A stretch of 64,000 bases of DNA from Leifsonia poae (GCF_020009625.1 NZ_JAIHLP010000002.1:3596001-3660000); one strand, 5' to 3'. Shown: positions 1-10,403, counted from the first letter of the stretch. Numbers and translations: made by a program. The notes: a model not told the origin generated them from the sequence alone.

Positions 1-922
1 GACGGCGGCTGCCGCGGCTTCCCGGAGCGGATACTTGAGCGTCGTCAGCGGTGGTGACAGAAGGCGCGAGGTCGGCTCATCGTCGAAGCCGACGACATGG
101 ATGTCCGTCGGAATGGCCTTCCCGGCCTGTGCGGCAGCGCTGTAGACCCCCGTTGCCATCGCGTCGTTGCAGGCGAAGATTCCGATGACGTCGTCGGTCG
201 CCTTGATGATGGGAAGGACCGCTTGCGTCGCGTGCCAGTGGGACCACGGGATCTGCACGATTTCGACCTTCGCACCCGGCCGCAGAGTCGAGATCGCGTC
301 GACGAAGCCATCCATCCGTGCGCGCCCGAATCGATACTGCGGTGTACCCACGAGCCCGATGAACCGGGTCGCGGGCGTCGCGGCGAGGTGTTGGCCGGCA
401 TCGTACCCGCCCTGGCGATCGTCTGTACCGACCGATGGGACGGCCTCACTCGTCTCCGATCGAGGGTCGAGCAGGACGATCGGAATGCGCGACCTCGCGA
501 GCAGTCGCAGCTCCTCCGATGTCGGTCTGATCTGGCAGATGATCGCGCCCGCGACTCCGCGGGATTGTGTGCGCCGGACCCAGTCGGCGTTCGCATCGTC
601 CTGCTCCGTCGTGAGCAGGACGTCGAACCCCAGTGCAGATGCTGCCTTCAGTGCGCCGGCGATGACTTGGGCCGTCCAGGGATTGTCGAAATACAAGAAC
701 GTCAAGTCGATGAGCTTGGGTGGGATCGACGGTCGTCCCCTGAACTCGCCGTGGCGCTCGTATCCCAGCTCGTGTGCGATCGCGAGGATCTGAGACCGGG
801 TCTGGGCGGTGACGTCTCCCTTTCCTGACAGAACACGGGAGACGACAGAGGGGGAGTACCCGGACGCTTGGGCGACGTCGACGATACGTGTTCGAGCAGT
901 TCCTTCGGGTCCTGGCGCCATA
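1..922 (-). CDS. LacI-family transcriptional repressor (3' end cut by window edge)
   Basis: The reading frame runs from an ATG at 922 leftwards past base 1, giving about 307 residues without the C-terminus. The start is set by a strong AGGAGGTG ribosome site about 8 bases upstream. The N-terminus reads as a LacI helix-turn-helix (RIVDVAQASGYSPSVVSRVL) followed by the hinge, then a periplasmic-binding-protein-like effector domain with motifs such as GFDDEPTSRLLSPPLTT near the window edge, which is typical of the LacI family. It is transcribed divergently from the sugar ABC transporter and GH3 genes to its right, so it most likely represses that locus and is released by a transported sugar or its product. 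The inducer cannot be told from sequence. The family assignment is secure; the target operon is inferred from position. Confidence 0.93.
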
Positions 923-974
923 GCCCCACGCACCTCCTCGCACGCGCTTCCACCAATGAAAGCACCTCAATGGT

Positions 975-991
975 TCCCTCGCATCGAGGGA
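975..991. promoter_or_regulatory. Perfect inverted repeat in LacI/ABC divergent promoter region
   Basis: TCCCTCG-CAT-CGAGGGA is a perfect 7-base inverted repeat with a 3-base spacer. It lies between the LacI start (922) and the binding protein start (1105), where an operator is expected. A second weaker dyad (CAGAG...CTCTG, 1056-1075) lies nearer the transporter gene. Operator function is inferred only from symmetry and place. The T-run at 997-1001 could also make it look like a small terminator, but no plus-strand gene precedes it. Confidence 0.4.
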
Positions 992-1104
992 GAGTCTTTT
1001 TGCGCACAATCATAGAAGCCTCACCGGTGCGTATGTATCGTCTCGTAATTGTCAGCAGAGACACGCAGTGCTCTGTGATCACTACTCAACGACGAGAGGC
1101 ACAC

Positions 1105-2424
1105 ATGAACACGAGAAAGGGCATCCGGCGCGGCATCCTCGCGACAATCGCAATGGCCGCGGCCGTTCCCCTGATGGCAGGTTGCACGGCCGGTACATCC
1201 AGCTCCACTCCGGGCAACACGACGGTCACGGTCATGACCGGGGCACAGGACCTGTCCAAGGAGCAGATCGCCGAGTTCCAGAAGGAGAACCCCGGCATCA
1301 CCGTCAAGGTCATCGTCAATGACACGACTCGCCTGAACACGATGCTCGCTGCCGGCAATCCGCCGGACATCGCGGTCGGGGCTGCAATCGGGAGCGCGAA
1401 CATCAACGCGCGGGGCCTGGCGACCGATCTGTCGCCGTACCTGGCCAAGAGCAAAGTGCTCAAGGAGAGCGACCTGCAGCCCGTCAACGACGGCTTCCGG
1501 TGGAACGGAAAGCAGAGCGGCAAGGGCGACATCTACGGCATCGTGAAGGACTGGAGCCAGGACAACACGCTCTGGTACAACACGGCGCTCTTCGACAAAG
1601 CGCAGGTCCCGTACCTCAGCGCAACCGAGGCGACCACGTACGACCAGCTTCTGGACGTCGCGAAGAAGCTGACCTCCGCGGACGGCAACCAGTACGGACT
1701 CGGCGTCGAGTGGGCTTGGAGCCTGTACGCGCCGATCTCCGCGATGGTCCTCCAGCAAGGCGGCCACCTGTACAACAGCGACCTCACGAAGATTGATTTC
1801 ACCTCTGCAGAGGCCAAGCGCGCACTCCAGTGGTATGTCGACTTCGGCCAGGCGAACGTCGGCCCGACCTCGCTGAACCCGCTTGCGGACGGGTCCGACT
1901 ACTCCACCTTCGCCGCCAACAGGATGGCCATCACGCAGGACGGCTACTGGTTCGGCGGCAACTTCGCCGACCCCAAAGCCATGAAGACGGTGGCGATGGC
2001 TCCGGCGCCGGTGATGGGCGACAAGCAGGTGGCCACGACCTACTCCGGACAGGGCTGGTGGATCCCGGCGAAAGCCAAGAACAAGGACGCGGCCTGGAAG
2101 CTCATCGAGTACTACATGGCGGGCAAGCCTGCCGAGGATCGCGCAGCCAGCGGCTGGGGAATCCCGGCGCTGAAGTCCCTCATGTCCAAAATGCCTCAGA
2201 CGCTGCCCTACCAGAAGCAGGCCTATCAGGTCGCCCAGGATGAGCTCGCGCACGCTGAGCCGCTGCCCGACTCGCCCTACGTGACCACCGACCTGGTGAA
2301 CACGACGATCGACAAGTACCTGCAGCAGGCGATCAAGAAGCAGCTGACCGTTGACCAGGCTGCCACCTCGATCACGAACGACATCAACAAGGCCCTCAAG
2401 CAGGGCAAAGAACAGATCGGCTAG
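1105..2424 (+). CDS. Carbohydrate ABC transporter substrate-binding lipoprotein
   Basis: Encodes 439 residues. The start at 1105 follows GACGAGAGG. The first 27 residues form a lipoprotein signal: basic MNTRKGIRRG, a hydrophobic stretch and the lipobox LMAGC with the lipidated Cys at about residue 27. The mature protein has the fold of family 1 extracellular solute-binding proteins (MalE/UgpB-like): early EFQKENPGITVKV, then the WYNTALFDKA segment and a WWIPAKAKNKDAAWKLIEYY segment near the end. It would bind an oligosaccharide outside the membrane and deliver it to the two permeases directly downstream (gap of 9 bases). No ATPase gene is present, so it probably uses a shared MsiK-type ATPase encoded elsewhere, as is usual in actinobacteria. 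The specific sugar is unknown; the linked GH3 enzymes suggest a beta-linked glycan fragment. Confidence 0.93.
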   Translation: MNTRKGIRRGILATIAMAAAVPLMAGCTAGTSSSTPGNTTVTVMTGAQDLSKEQIAEFQKENPGITVKVIVNDTTRLNTMLAAGNPPDIAVGAAIGSANINARGLATDLSPYLAKSKVLKESDLQPVNDGFRWNGKQSGKGDIYGIVKDWSQDNTLWYNTALFDKAQVPYLSATEATTYDQLLDVAKKLTSADGNQYGLGVEWAWSLYAPISAMVLQQGGHLYNSDLTKIDFTSAEAKRALQWYVDFGQANVGPTSLNPLADGSDYSTFAANRMAITQDGYWFGGNFADPKAMKTVAMAPAPVMGDKQVATTYSGQGWWIPAKAKNKDAAWKLIEYYMAGKPAEDRAASGWGIPALKSLMSKMPQTLPYQKQAYQVAQDELAHAEPLPDSPYVTTDLVNTTIDKYLQQAIKKQLTVDQAATSITNDINKALKQGKEQIG

Positions 2425-2433
2425 TTCCGGATC

Positions 2434-3369
2434 ATGACTCGCACGTGGACCCGATACCCGAAGAAGGCGTTCTACGCTTTCGTCGGCCCGTGGGCAATCG
2501 GTTTTCTCCTCCTGACCGCTGCACCAATGGTGTACGGGTTCCTGGTGAGCCTGACCAACTTCGACGGCAGTTCGCCGCTGTGGAGATGGATCGGATTTCA
2601 GAACTACCTCGAGCTGTTCAGCGACGGCGACGCCTGGGCGGCACTACTGAGGACGGTGCTTTTCACCGTCATCATCGTGCCGCTCAGCGTCGCCGGATCA
2701 CTCGGCTTGGCGGTCATCATCAACCGGAGGTTGCGAGCGGTCGGCCTCTGGCGCACCGTATTCTTCCTGCCTTCGGTCGTTCCGGTCGTGGCGATGGCGA
2801 TCATGTGGAAGCTGGTCTTCAATAAGGACGCAGGCATCGTCAATGCCATTCTCGGAGTCGTCGGAATCCCGCCGGTCTCCTGGCTGATCGATCCGACCGC
2901 GTTCTACGCCCTGATCGTCCTCATGCTTTGGGGGGTTGGCGGCGGCATGATCATCATGCTCGCTGCACTCCAGGGAGTGCCTATCGAGCTGGAGGAAGCA
3001 GCTCGTGTGGACGGGGCGAGCAAGTGGACCGTCTTCCGACACGTCACGGTGCCGATGATCTCGCCTGTGATCTTCTTCGCCGTCATCACTGGCGTGATCG
3101 GTTCGCTCCAGATCCTCGTCCAGCCCCTTCTACTCACTAGTGCGAGCGGGATCGCTGCAGCCGGGACTGTGCCGGACAGCAACCGGTTCTACATGGTCCA
3201 GGTCTACCAAGAGTTCTTCGTCAACAACCGATTCGGGTACGGCTCGGCGATGCTCTGGGTCTTCTTCATCGTCATCCTCACACTCACCGTTGTGCTGATG
3301 AGGGCGAGCCGATCCTGGGTCTACTACGAGGTCGATGCCGACGCCGAGCGCGAGGGAGCAACACGATGA
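2434..3369 (+). CDS. Carbohydrate ABC transporter permease, MalF/UgpA type
   Basis: A 311-residue membrane protein with six apparent transmembrane segments, starting with FVGPWAIGFLLLTAAPMVYGF. The EAA loop that docks the ATPase is clear near residues 190-215 (ELEEAARVDGASKWTVFRHV). Length and topology match the first permease subunit of CUT1 sugar importers. It starts 9 bases after the binding protein and overlaps the next permease by the ATGA arrangement at 3366-3369, so the subunits are probably translationally coupled. The family assignment is firm and the substrate is not. Confidence 0.93.
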   Translation: MTRTWTRYPKKAFYAFVGPWAIGFLLLTAAPMVYGFLVSLTNFDGSSPLWRWIGFQNYLELFSDGDAWAALLRTVLFTVIIVPLSVAGSLGLAVIINRRLRAVGLWRTVFFLPSVVPVVAMAIMWKLVFNKDAGIVNAILGVVGIPPVSWLIDPTAFYALIVLMLWGVGGGMIIMLAALQGVPIELEEAARVDGASKWTVFRHVTVPMISPVIFFAVITGVIGSLQILVQPLLLTSASGIAAAGTVPDSNRFYMVQVYQEFFVNNRFGYGSAMLWVFFIVILTLTVVLMRASRSWVYYEVDADAEREGATR

Positions 3370-4259
3370 CCGCCACAGCCCAGCACTCCGAGGAGCAGGC
3401 GCCCGTCAAAGCTGCGACTCGCGGCACTCGTGCGAGGAGGAAGAAGCCGCAGGTCGGCATCTACATCCTGATCCTCGCCCTCAGCGTGTTCTTCATCGGA
3501 CCGTTCATCTGGCTGCTCCTGGCGGCCCTCAAGACCCCCGGCGAGTGGACCGCCTTGCCGGTCCAGATCCTCCCCAGTCAACCGCAATGGGACAACTTCG
3601 TCCACGCGCTCACCGATATGAACTTCCTCGGGTACACGGGCAACTCGCTCGTCGTCTCATTGACATACTCCGTGCTCGTCACCCTCTCGAGCGCCGCAGT
3701 CGGCTTCGGATTCGCCCGGCTCAAAGCGCCGGGCAAGGGCGTGCTGTTCATCATCCTGTTGTCGACGATGATGATTCCGCAGATCCTCACCCTGTTGCCG
3801 ACGTACGTGATGTTCTCCCAACTCGGCCTGCTGAATACGTACTGGCCGTGGGTGTTCTGGGGCCTCGCTTCGTCCGCCTACCTCGTCTTCCTCTTCCGAC
3901 AGTTCTTCGCTGCGATGCCGCGCGAGCTCGAGGACGCTGCGATCATCGACGGTGCAGGCTGGGCCCGGATCTTCTTCCAGATCTTCCTGCCGCTCTCCCG
4001 ACCGGTGCTGATCACGTCGTTCCTGCTGTCGTTCGTGTCGTCGTGGGGGGACTACATCGCCCCATCGCTCTTCCTGGACCTCGACCGGACGACCCTCGCC
4101 GTTGCTATCACCGCGTGGTACCAAGATCCGCACGGCAACGTCATCCCGACGGTGCAGGCCGCCGCGGCCGCACTGTACGTCGTGCCGGTCCTCCTGATCT
4201 TCCTGTTCGCTCAGCGCTACTTCATCCGGTCCGCCCTCGGCTCCGGCATCAAGGGCTGA
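3366..4259 (+). CDS. Carbohydrate ABC transporter permease, MalG/UgpE type
   Basis: A 297-residue permease with a basic cytoplasmic N-terminus of about 35 residues (RGTRARRKKPQ), six transmembrane stretches and the EAA loop ELEDAAIIDGAGWARIFFQI around residues 180-205. It ends with the usual FIRSALGSGIKG tail of MalG-type subunits. It overlaps the preceding permease by four bases and pairs with it to form the membrane channel. The downstream GH3 gene follows after 56 bases with its own ribosome site and is probably in the same operon. Confidence 0.93.
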   Translation: MTATAQHSEEQAPVKAATRGTRARRKKPQVGIYILILALSVFFIGPFIWLLLAALKTPGEWTALPVQILPSQPQWDNFVHALTDMNFLGYTGNSLVVSLTYSVLVTLSSAAVGFGFARLKAPGKGVLFIILLSTMMIPQILTLLPTYVMFSQLGLLNTYWPWVFWGLASSAYLVFLFRQFFAAMPRELEDAAIIDGAGWARIFFQIFLPLSRPVLITSFLLSFVSSWGDYIAPSLFLDLDRTTLAVAITAWYQDPHGNVIPTVQAAAAALYVVPVLLIFLFAQRYFIRSALGSGIKG

Positions 4260-4315
4260 CGTCAGCGACCCCGCCCTCCACACTCGCTCCATCGAATCAA
4301 GTAAGGACAGCGCAC

Positions 4316-7185
4316 GTGAGCACTGACCCCACCCCTCCCTACCAGAACGCGACAGTGCCGGTCGAGGACCGCGTGAGCGACCTGCTCGGTCGCATGACAC
4401 GTGCGGAGAAGGCGGCCCAGATCGCGTCGCCGTTCGGCGCGGTCGTCGACGTCCACAACCCGCCGGCAGAGGGCTGGGGAACGGCGGTCGCCGCCCTTTC
4501 GTCTCTCGACGCCACGCCGCGCGATGCGGCGAAGGCGGCGAACGAACTCCAGCGCAAGCATGTGGAAGAGACCCGCCTGGGCATCCCTATCCTCCTGGGA
4601 GAGGAAGCGCTGCTGGGATTCAAGGTCCGCGACGCCGTGGTGTTCCCGGACGCCATCGCTCAGGCGGCTACCTGGCAGCCGGAGCTGGTCGGGCGAATGG
4701 CGGACACGATCGGCCGTCAGATGACCGCGCTCGGTGTGCGCCAGGCTCTGTCTCCGCTGGCCGACGTCGCCCGCGATCCGCGCTGGGGCGGGTGGAGGAG
4801 ACCTACGGCGAGGACCCGTACCTCGTCGGCCGTATGTCGACGGCTTTCGTCCGCGGACTCCAAGACGCTGATCCGACGAAGCCAGTCATCGCCACCCTGA
4901 AGCACTTCATCGGTTACAGCGCCAGCGACGGCGGCCGCAACACCGAGGCCGCGCAGCTGGGTGAGCGAGAGCTGCGGGAGGTGCACTCAGTCCCGTTCGA
5001 GATGGCGATCCGCGAGGGCGGGGCACGTGGCATCATGCCGTCATACAACACTGTCGACGGTCTGCCGGTCACCGGGTCGATCGAGCTCTTGCAGGACCTC
5101 CTGCGCACGGAGCTGGGATTCGACGGCGTCGTGATGTCGGACCTCAACGCGATCGCACAGCTGACGACAAAGCACGGCGTCACTCCCGACCACCACCACG
5201 CCCTCGCGCGAGCACTCCGGGCCGGACTGGATCAGGACCTCGACAACCGCGTATCGACGACGGAGATCGTCGAAGCTGTCAACAGCGGTGTTCTCGACGA
5301 AGCCGACCTCGACCGCGCGGTCGCAAGCATTCTGCGCGCGAAGTTCTCGATCGGACTGTTCGAGGACCCCTACATCGATCTGGCCGCAGTGCCGGAGACG
5401 TTCGACGACGATGCTGCGCGCACTCTCTCGCGACAGATCGCGGAGCGCTCGACCATCCTTCTCAAAAACGTCGCGGTGGGGGCGAAACCGCTACTCCCGC
5501 TCGGCCCCGGCCTCGGGCGCATCGCGGTCATCGGACCGAACGCCGACCGGCCGATGGGACAGCTCGGCAATTACAGCTACCAGGTGTTGGACAGCGTCAC
5601 CCGCCAGTTCGCCCATGCCGCGAATCCGCAAGCCACCGCCGATGAACTGTCAGAGCTCGTCGGTCGCATGGGGCCGGATGACGCGCGCCTGATGGTGACT
5701 TCCGTGCCGATCGTCACGTTCCTTGACGGGATCAAAGAGCGCGCCGGCTCCGAGACCCAGGTGGTCTACGCCCAGGGAACCAGCATCGCAGGTACGGACA
5801 CCGCCGGAATCCCGTCCGCGGTCGCGGCAGCCGCCGACGCCGACGTCGCGATCGTCATCGTCGGCGACCAGGCAGGGATCAACGGCTTCGGAACCGTCGG
5901 AGAAGGGCTCGACAGTACGGATTGCGAGCTGCCAGGGGTGCAACGAGAACTGGTCGAAGCTGTCCTCGCCACGGGGACGCCCACCATCGTCGTACTGAGC
6001 CACGGCCGACCGTTCGTACTCGGTTGGATGGCCGAATCGGTCCCCGCGATCGTCAGCTCGTTCTTCGGCGGCGAAGAGGCTGGCACCGCCGTCGCACGTG
6101 TTCTGTTCGGAGACGTGAACCCCGCCGGCCGACTGCCGATGAGCATGCTGAAGTCCGCCGGGTCGGCTCCCTCACCGTATGGTCGTGCGGTGCAGGGACG
6201 GGCGTACGTGAATGGCGACGGGGGGTTCGTCTATCCGTTCGGACATGGATTGAGCTACACCCGGTTCGAGTACCGCGACCTGGAGGTCCACTCCGAGGCG
6301 GCGACCGACGGTACGATCCGACTCGCCTTCACGGTCGTCAACGTCGGTGAGCGCGACGGTGACGAGGTTGTCCAGATCTATGGACACGACGTCGTCGCGC
6401 GGACTGCTCGCCGGGGCCGGACCTTGCTCGCCTTCGAACGCATCAGTCTTGCGGCGGGCGCCGGGTCACGAGTCAGTGTCGAGATTCCCACGAGCATGCT
6501 CGCCCTGTGGGACTCCCGAGACGGGTGGGTCGTCGAACCGGGCCTCATCAAACTCTTCGTAGGCGCCTCCTCAGCCGCGATCCGACTTCGGGGGGAGACG
6601 AACCTGGTGGGGTCCGATCATCGGACGGGGCCGGCTCGCAACCTGTTCAGTCGGGTAGCGACGACGGAGCTGAACGCCGCGGCTGTCGCTGCGGGCAGTA
6701 ATTCGTCGTCGTTCGACGCTCCCGCGCTGACCGACGCCAGCACGATCGAGCAGTGGCTCGGACATCCCGTGGGACGGCGGCTGTTTCTGGACGCTCTCGG
6801 TGCAGGGGAGGACTTCGATGACGACGCGCTGGCGCAGATCAAGGCGCTTCCACCAGCGCAGCTCGTGTACCTGAGCGGTGGACAGTTCTCGGCCGAGGCG
6901 TACGAGTCGCTCGTGGAGTCAGCGACGGAGCGGGAGGTCTTCGCACCTGCCCGGTCGCTCAAAGGTACGAGCACCGTCTCGGACTGGCTCAATGATCCGA
7001 CTGGCCGCCCGGCGCTGCTACGGGCTTTGGGTGCGGATGAGACGTTCGATGAGGGAGCCCTCCAGCCTGTGCTGGAGACGCCGCTACGCCAGCTCGTTGC
7101 GCTGAGCGGTGGGCAGTTCTCGCAAACCGCATACGACGAGCTCCTCGCATCGATCGAGCACGCGACGGCGTCCGAGAGCGTGTGA
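4316..7185 (+). pseudogene. GH3 family beta-glycosidase interrupted by a 1-base frameshift
   Basis: A GTG start at 4316 follows AAGGACA. The first frame encodes an N-terminal GH3 barrel up to ARDPRWGG at about base 4790; the homologous continuation (VEETYGEDPYLVGRM) resumes in another frame at 4792. One missing base in the run TGGGGCGGGTGG (4783-4794) explains this: adding one base restores the family motif DPRWGRVEETYGEDPYLVG. The repaired protein would be about 956 residues. The nucleophile Asp lies in GVVMSDLNA (about residue 275), followed by the second alpha/beta domain, a fibronectin-III-like domain and a C-terminal tandem repeat. It has no signal peptide, so it would act inside the cell on imported oligosaccharides. 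It may be a true mutation or a sequencing or assembly error; everything downstream is intact. Confidence 0.85.
6742..7165 (+). repeat. Tandem ~77-residue repeat at the GH3 C-terminus
   Basis: Two consecutive units at about repaired residues 809-872 and 886-948 share the pattern W-L-x-x-P-x-G-R, then LGA, then F-(D)-x-x-A-L, then P-x-x-Q-L-V-x-LSGGQFS-x-x-A-Y-(ED)-x-L. They look like a duplicated small helical module appended to the GH3 core. Function unknown. Confidence 0.6.
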
Positions 7186-7210
7186 TCCGAGCGAGCGGAA
7201 CGAAGTCTTC

Positions 7211-9040
7211 ATGCCCATGAAACGCAGCGTTACCGTCGACGGATTCTCCTATCGAGACTTGAACGGCAACGGCCGGCTCGATCCGTACGAGGACTCGCGA
7301 CTGTCGACCGACGACCGGGTCGACGACCTGTTGGCGCGACTCAGCCTGAGCGAGAAGGTCGGGTTGATGTTCCAGACGGTCATCGAAACGGGTCATGACG
7401 GGACACTCATGGAGACGCCCGGCGCGATCTCGAAGTCGCCGACCTCCACGGTGGTTATCGCCAAAGGGATGAACCATTTCAACGTGCACCATCTCCCCGA
7501 ACCGCGCCTCGCCGCCCGGTGGAGCAATGCGCTGCAAGAGCTGGCGGAACGGACGCCACATGGCATCCCGGTGACGGTTTCGAGCGATCCGCGACACGCG
7601 TTCGTCGAGAACTCGGGCGTCTCGTTCACTGCGAACCATCTCTCGCAGTGGCCTGAGCCGATCGGGCTCGGCGCGATCGGCGATCCTGATCTCGTACGCA
7701 CCTTCGCTGACATCGTCCGTCAGGAGTATCGGGCGATCGGCATACGGGCAGCATTGCACCCCACGCTTGACCTCGCGACGGAACCGCGATGGGCGCGGCT
7801 GCCGGGAACTCTCGGCGCGGACCCTGAGCTGGTTTCCGTCCTCACCGTCGCCTACCTGGAAGGGCTGCAGGGGCCGAGGTTGAGTACCTCGTCCGTCGCC
7901 TGCACCACCAAGCATTTTCCGGGAGGCGGCCCTCAGAAAGATGGCGAGGACGCGCACTTCCCGTACGGGCGGGAACAGACCTATACGGCCGGACGCTTCG
8001 AGGACCATCTCGCGCCGTTTCGTAGCGCCATCGCGCAGAAGACCAGCGCCATCATGCCCTACTACGGAATGCCGGTCGGTCTGAAGGTCGGCGGAGAGAA
8101 TATCGAGGAGGTTGGGTTCGGCTACAACAAACAGATCATCTCCGGACTTCTCCGAGACACACTCGGGTTCGATGGTGTCGTGGTGACGGACTGGGAGCTT
8201 GTCAATGACAACCACGTTGGAGATCAAGTGCTCCCAGCGCGAGCCTGGGGCGTCGAAGATCTCACCGCGGAAGAGCGAATGTTGCGCATTCTCGATGCCG
8301 GCGCCGATCAGTTCGGCGGCGAAGAATGCGTCGACCTCTTGTTCGGACTCGTCCGGTCCGGTCGCGTCGACGAACGACGGATCGACGCGTCTGCCCGAAG
8401 ACTGCTGCGGGTCAAGTTCGAGCTCGGGCTCTTCGACGATCCGTTCGTCGACGAACTGGTTGCGTCTGCGGTGGTCGGAAACGCCGCCTTCCGTGAAGCG
8501 GGTCATATCGCCCAAGCGGAGTCCGTGACTGTCCTGACGAACCAAGCGGACATCCTTCCGCTGAGCGCGCCTGGTCGTGTGTACCTGGATGGGATGCGTC
8601 TGGAAAGCGCAGGACGATTTGAGATCGTCACGTCGCCCGCTGAAGCAGACATCGCGATCGTCCGTGTAAACGCACCGTGGGAGGAGCGAGACGAACTCTT
8701 CCTCGAGTCGTGGTTTCATCAGGGTTCGTTGGAGTTTCCCGACGATGAGGTCGAGCGCATCAGGGGGATCGCGAGCGCTAGCCCCGTGGTCCTCGTTGTG
8801 AACCTCGACCGGGCGGCGATTCTCACTCCATTTGTGAACATGCCGGGCGTCTCGCTAGTGGGCGTTTTCGGAGCGAGCGACGCCGCGTTGTTCGACGCGC
8901 TGACGGGAGAGATAACTCCTCGCGGTCGCTTGCCCCTTGAATTGCCATCGTCGATGCAGGCTGTTCGGGAACACGCGCCGGACGAGCCCGGTGGCTCCGC
9001 AGAGGCGCTCTTCCGCATCGGTCATGGCTTGCGAATCTAA
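7211..9040 (+). CDS. GH3 family beta-glycosidase (short form)
   Basis: Encodes 609 residues from ATG 7211 (a second ATG lies two codons later). Visible GH3 features are the substrate-loop motif KHFPGGGPQKDGEDAHFPYG starting near residue 234 and the catalytic Asp in GVVVTDWEL at about residue 327. A short calcium-loop-like segment DLNGNGRLDPYED occurs near residue 17. It has only the barrel and alpha/beta domains; the fibronectin-like domain of its neighbour is missing. No export signal is seen, so it probably hydrolyses imported glycosides in the cytoplasm. It follows the split GH3 gene by 25 bases without a strong ribosome site, so it is likely cotranscribed. The exact linkage specificity is unknown. 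Confidence 0.9.
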   Translation: MPMKRSVTVDGFSYRDLNGNGRLDPYEDSRLSTDDRVDDLLARLSLSEKVGLMFQTVIETGHDGTLMETPGAISKSPTSTVVIAKGMNHFNVHHLPEPRLAARWSNALQELAERTPHGIPVTVSSDPRHAFVENSGVSFTANHLSQWPEPIGLGAIGDPDLVRTFADIVRQEYRAIGIRAALHPTLDLATEPRWARLPGTLGADPELVSVLTVAYLEGLQGPRLSTSSVACTTKHFPGGGPQKDGEDAHFPYGREQTYTAGRFEDHLAPFRSAIAQKTSAIMPYYGMPVGLKVGGENIEEVGFGYNKQIISGLLRDTLGFDGVVVTDWELVNDNHVGDQVLPARAWGVEDLTAEERMLRILDAGADQFGGEECVDLLFGLVRSGRVDERRIDASARRLLRVKFELGLFDDPFVDELVASAVVGNAAFREAGHIAQAESVTVLTNQADILPLSAPGRVYLDGMRLESAGRFEIVTSPAEADIAIVRVNAPWEERDELFLESWFHQGSLEFPDDEVERIRGIASASPVVLVVNLDRAAILTPFVNMPGVSLVGVFGASDAALFDALTGEITPRGRLPLELPSSMQAVREHAPDEPGGSAEALFRIGHGLRI

Positions 9041-9518
9041 GGTATGCAGCCCCGAATCTGATCGGCGCCGTCGTCATCTTCGCCATGAGCGGGTAGATGG
9101 CAGTCCGTCGTCTCGGCGTCGCCGGGGCACGCCGCGTCGGAGAAACCTTGGTTGTCACCGGAACGCTGTGGTCGCGGCGCATCTCGCTCCCTCGAGTCGC
9201 CCGCGTAGCCACTGGCCATGTCTTCGTTGGCTGGCGAACCCGCCGAGGCCTGCGGCGGTAGACGTCGATCATGGCCGCCTGGTCGAGACCACGCCCGGTG
9301 GATTCGTCACCCGGTACAGCATCCGGAACGTGCGCGTCATCCGCCGGGTGGGCGAGGGACGCCGCCTCGCCGCAGCGACAACCAGGTGCTACGGATTCGT
9401 CGAAGCGCGGGAGTTACTCCGCACCCATTACGGTCTCAGGTTCCTTCGCGGTCCTCGTTCCTTGGCAGCAACGCTCCCCGAGATATTCGATGTCGCACGC
9501 GTCCGCCAGAATGACCTC
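9041..9518. other. Gene-free interval with no assignable feature
   Basis: About 480 bases between the GH3 gene and the next CDS. A 54-codon open frame (9097 onward) lacks a ribosome site. A longer frame upstream of 9519 is open but has Arg-rich composition typical of out-of-frame GC-rich DNA. It may be eroded coding sequence at the boundary of the accessory region; nothing can be named. Confidence 0.5.
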
Positions 9519-10322
9519 ATGGACGCTTCTCTCCCGCCCATCCTCGAGGAGTTGGCTGCCCTCGTCGTCCCGGCAACATTCAGCGGCGACGTCTGCTGGG
9601 ACCGACAGGACAAGCAGTGGTTGGCTGAAGATCATTACTCGACCGGGTGGCGAGTCCAGAAGGTACCCGCAGGCGACTCGATTTACCACACGCCCGAACG
9701 GGAACCACACCCGGAGACCCTGCAAAAGGCTGTCGAGGTCGCCGAAGCATTCAAGAACTCCCGGTACATCTGCGAGTGGTGCGGAATCCGAGACCTGGGC
9801 TCCCACGTCATCCTCCCCGACATCTACGGCGAACCAGCCGTCCTATGCCTTCTCCGGCCCGACCCGACGACCGTCAACTCACACGGCGGCGGCGGCGAAA
9901 AGAAGCACTGGGCGTTTGCGGTCGACGCCTGCCCTTCCGTGAAGTACCACGAAAACCGTGCGCCCGGGGAGTACTACGGACCGCTCGTCAGCGTGGACCT
10001 CTACGGCGAAGCACTCACCACGATGGAGGCGCTCGAGCGTCGCTGGTGCTCAAAATGCCAAAGTGCAGCATGGACTCAGCGCGCCAACCGCCAATACGAA
10101 CTGGAATCGGCACTCGGTCGCGACGCCACCCCGGACGAGCTCCGTCGATTCGAAAAGGCGTGTAACCGCGACGCAAGCGAAAGGCAGCTGCTGCGCTACT
10201 TGCGGACCGCTATGGAGGCTAGAGGCATCGACGACGTCCGGGAAGTGCTCCGAGACACCCGGCTGCCGCTGACAGCTCAGCAATACATCGACGAGCAGGA
10301 GCGGAACGGTTGGATCGTCTAG
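9519..10322 (+). CDS. Hypothetical protein with two CxxC pairs
   Basis: From the ATG at 9519 it encodes 267 residues. The frame is open far upstream, but that part has shadow-like composition. Two Cys pairs, ICEWCG near residue 87 and RWCSKCQ near residue 177, suggest one zinc site. Other conserved-looking blocks are EKKHWAFAVDACPSVKYHE and a C-terminal helical part ending QYIDEQERNGWIV. No family is recognised. It stands alone, convergent with the gene on the other strand at 10404. The start is uncertain because no clear ribosome site precedes it. Confidence 0.65.
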   Translation: MDASLPPILEELAALVVPATFSGDVCWDRQDKQWLAEDHYSTGWRVQKVPAGDSIYHTPEREPHPETLQKAVEVAEAFKNSRYICEWCGIRDLGSHVILPDIYGEPAVLCLLRPDPTTVNSHGGGGEKKHWAFAVDACPSVKYHENRAPGEYYGPLVSVDLYGEALTTMEALERRWCSKCQSAAWTQRANRQYELESALGRDATPDELRRFEKACNRDASERQLLRYLRTAMEARGIDDVREVLRDTRLPLTAQQYIDEQERNGWIV

Positions 10323-10403
10323 CCTCAGGCAAGAGACGACCTGCCAGCCTTGTTCTGCTGAACTGCTCGGACCACTCAACTGACTTGGACCGCGCGAGCC
10401 TGA

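Noticed and set aside
1021..2253. 410-codon minus frame opposite the first sugar-binding protein
   Set aside because: Shadow composition; the plus strand has a clear lipoprotein signal and sugar-binding motifs.
9041..9280. Hydrophobic-looking short frames after the second GH3 gene, possibly a transporter remnant
   Set aside because: Too short and without a family pattern strong enough to name; recorded as a gene-free interval.
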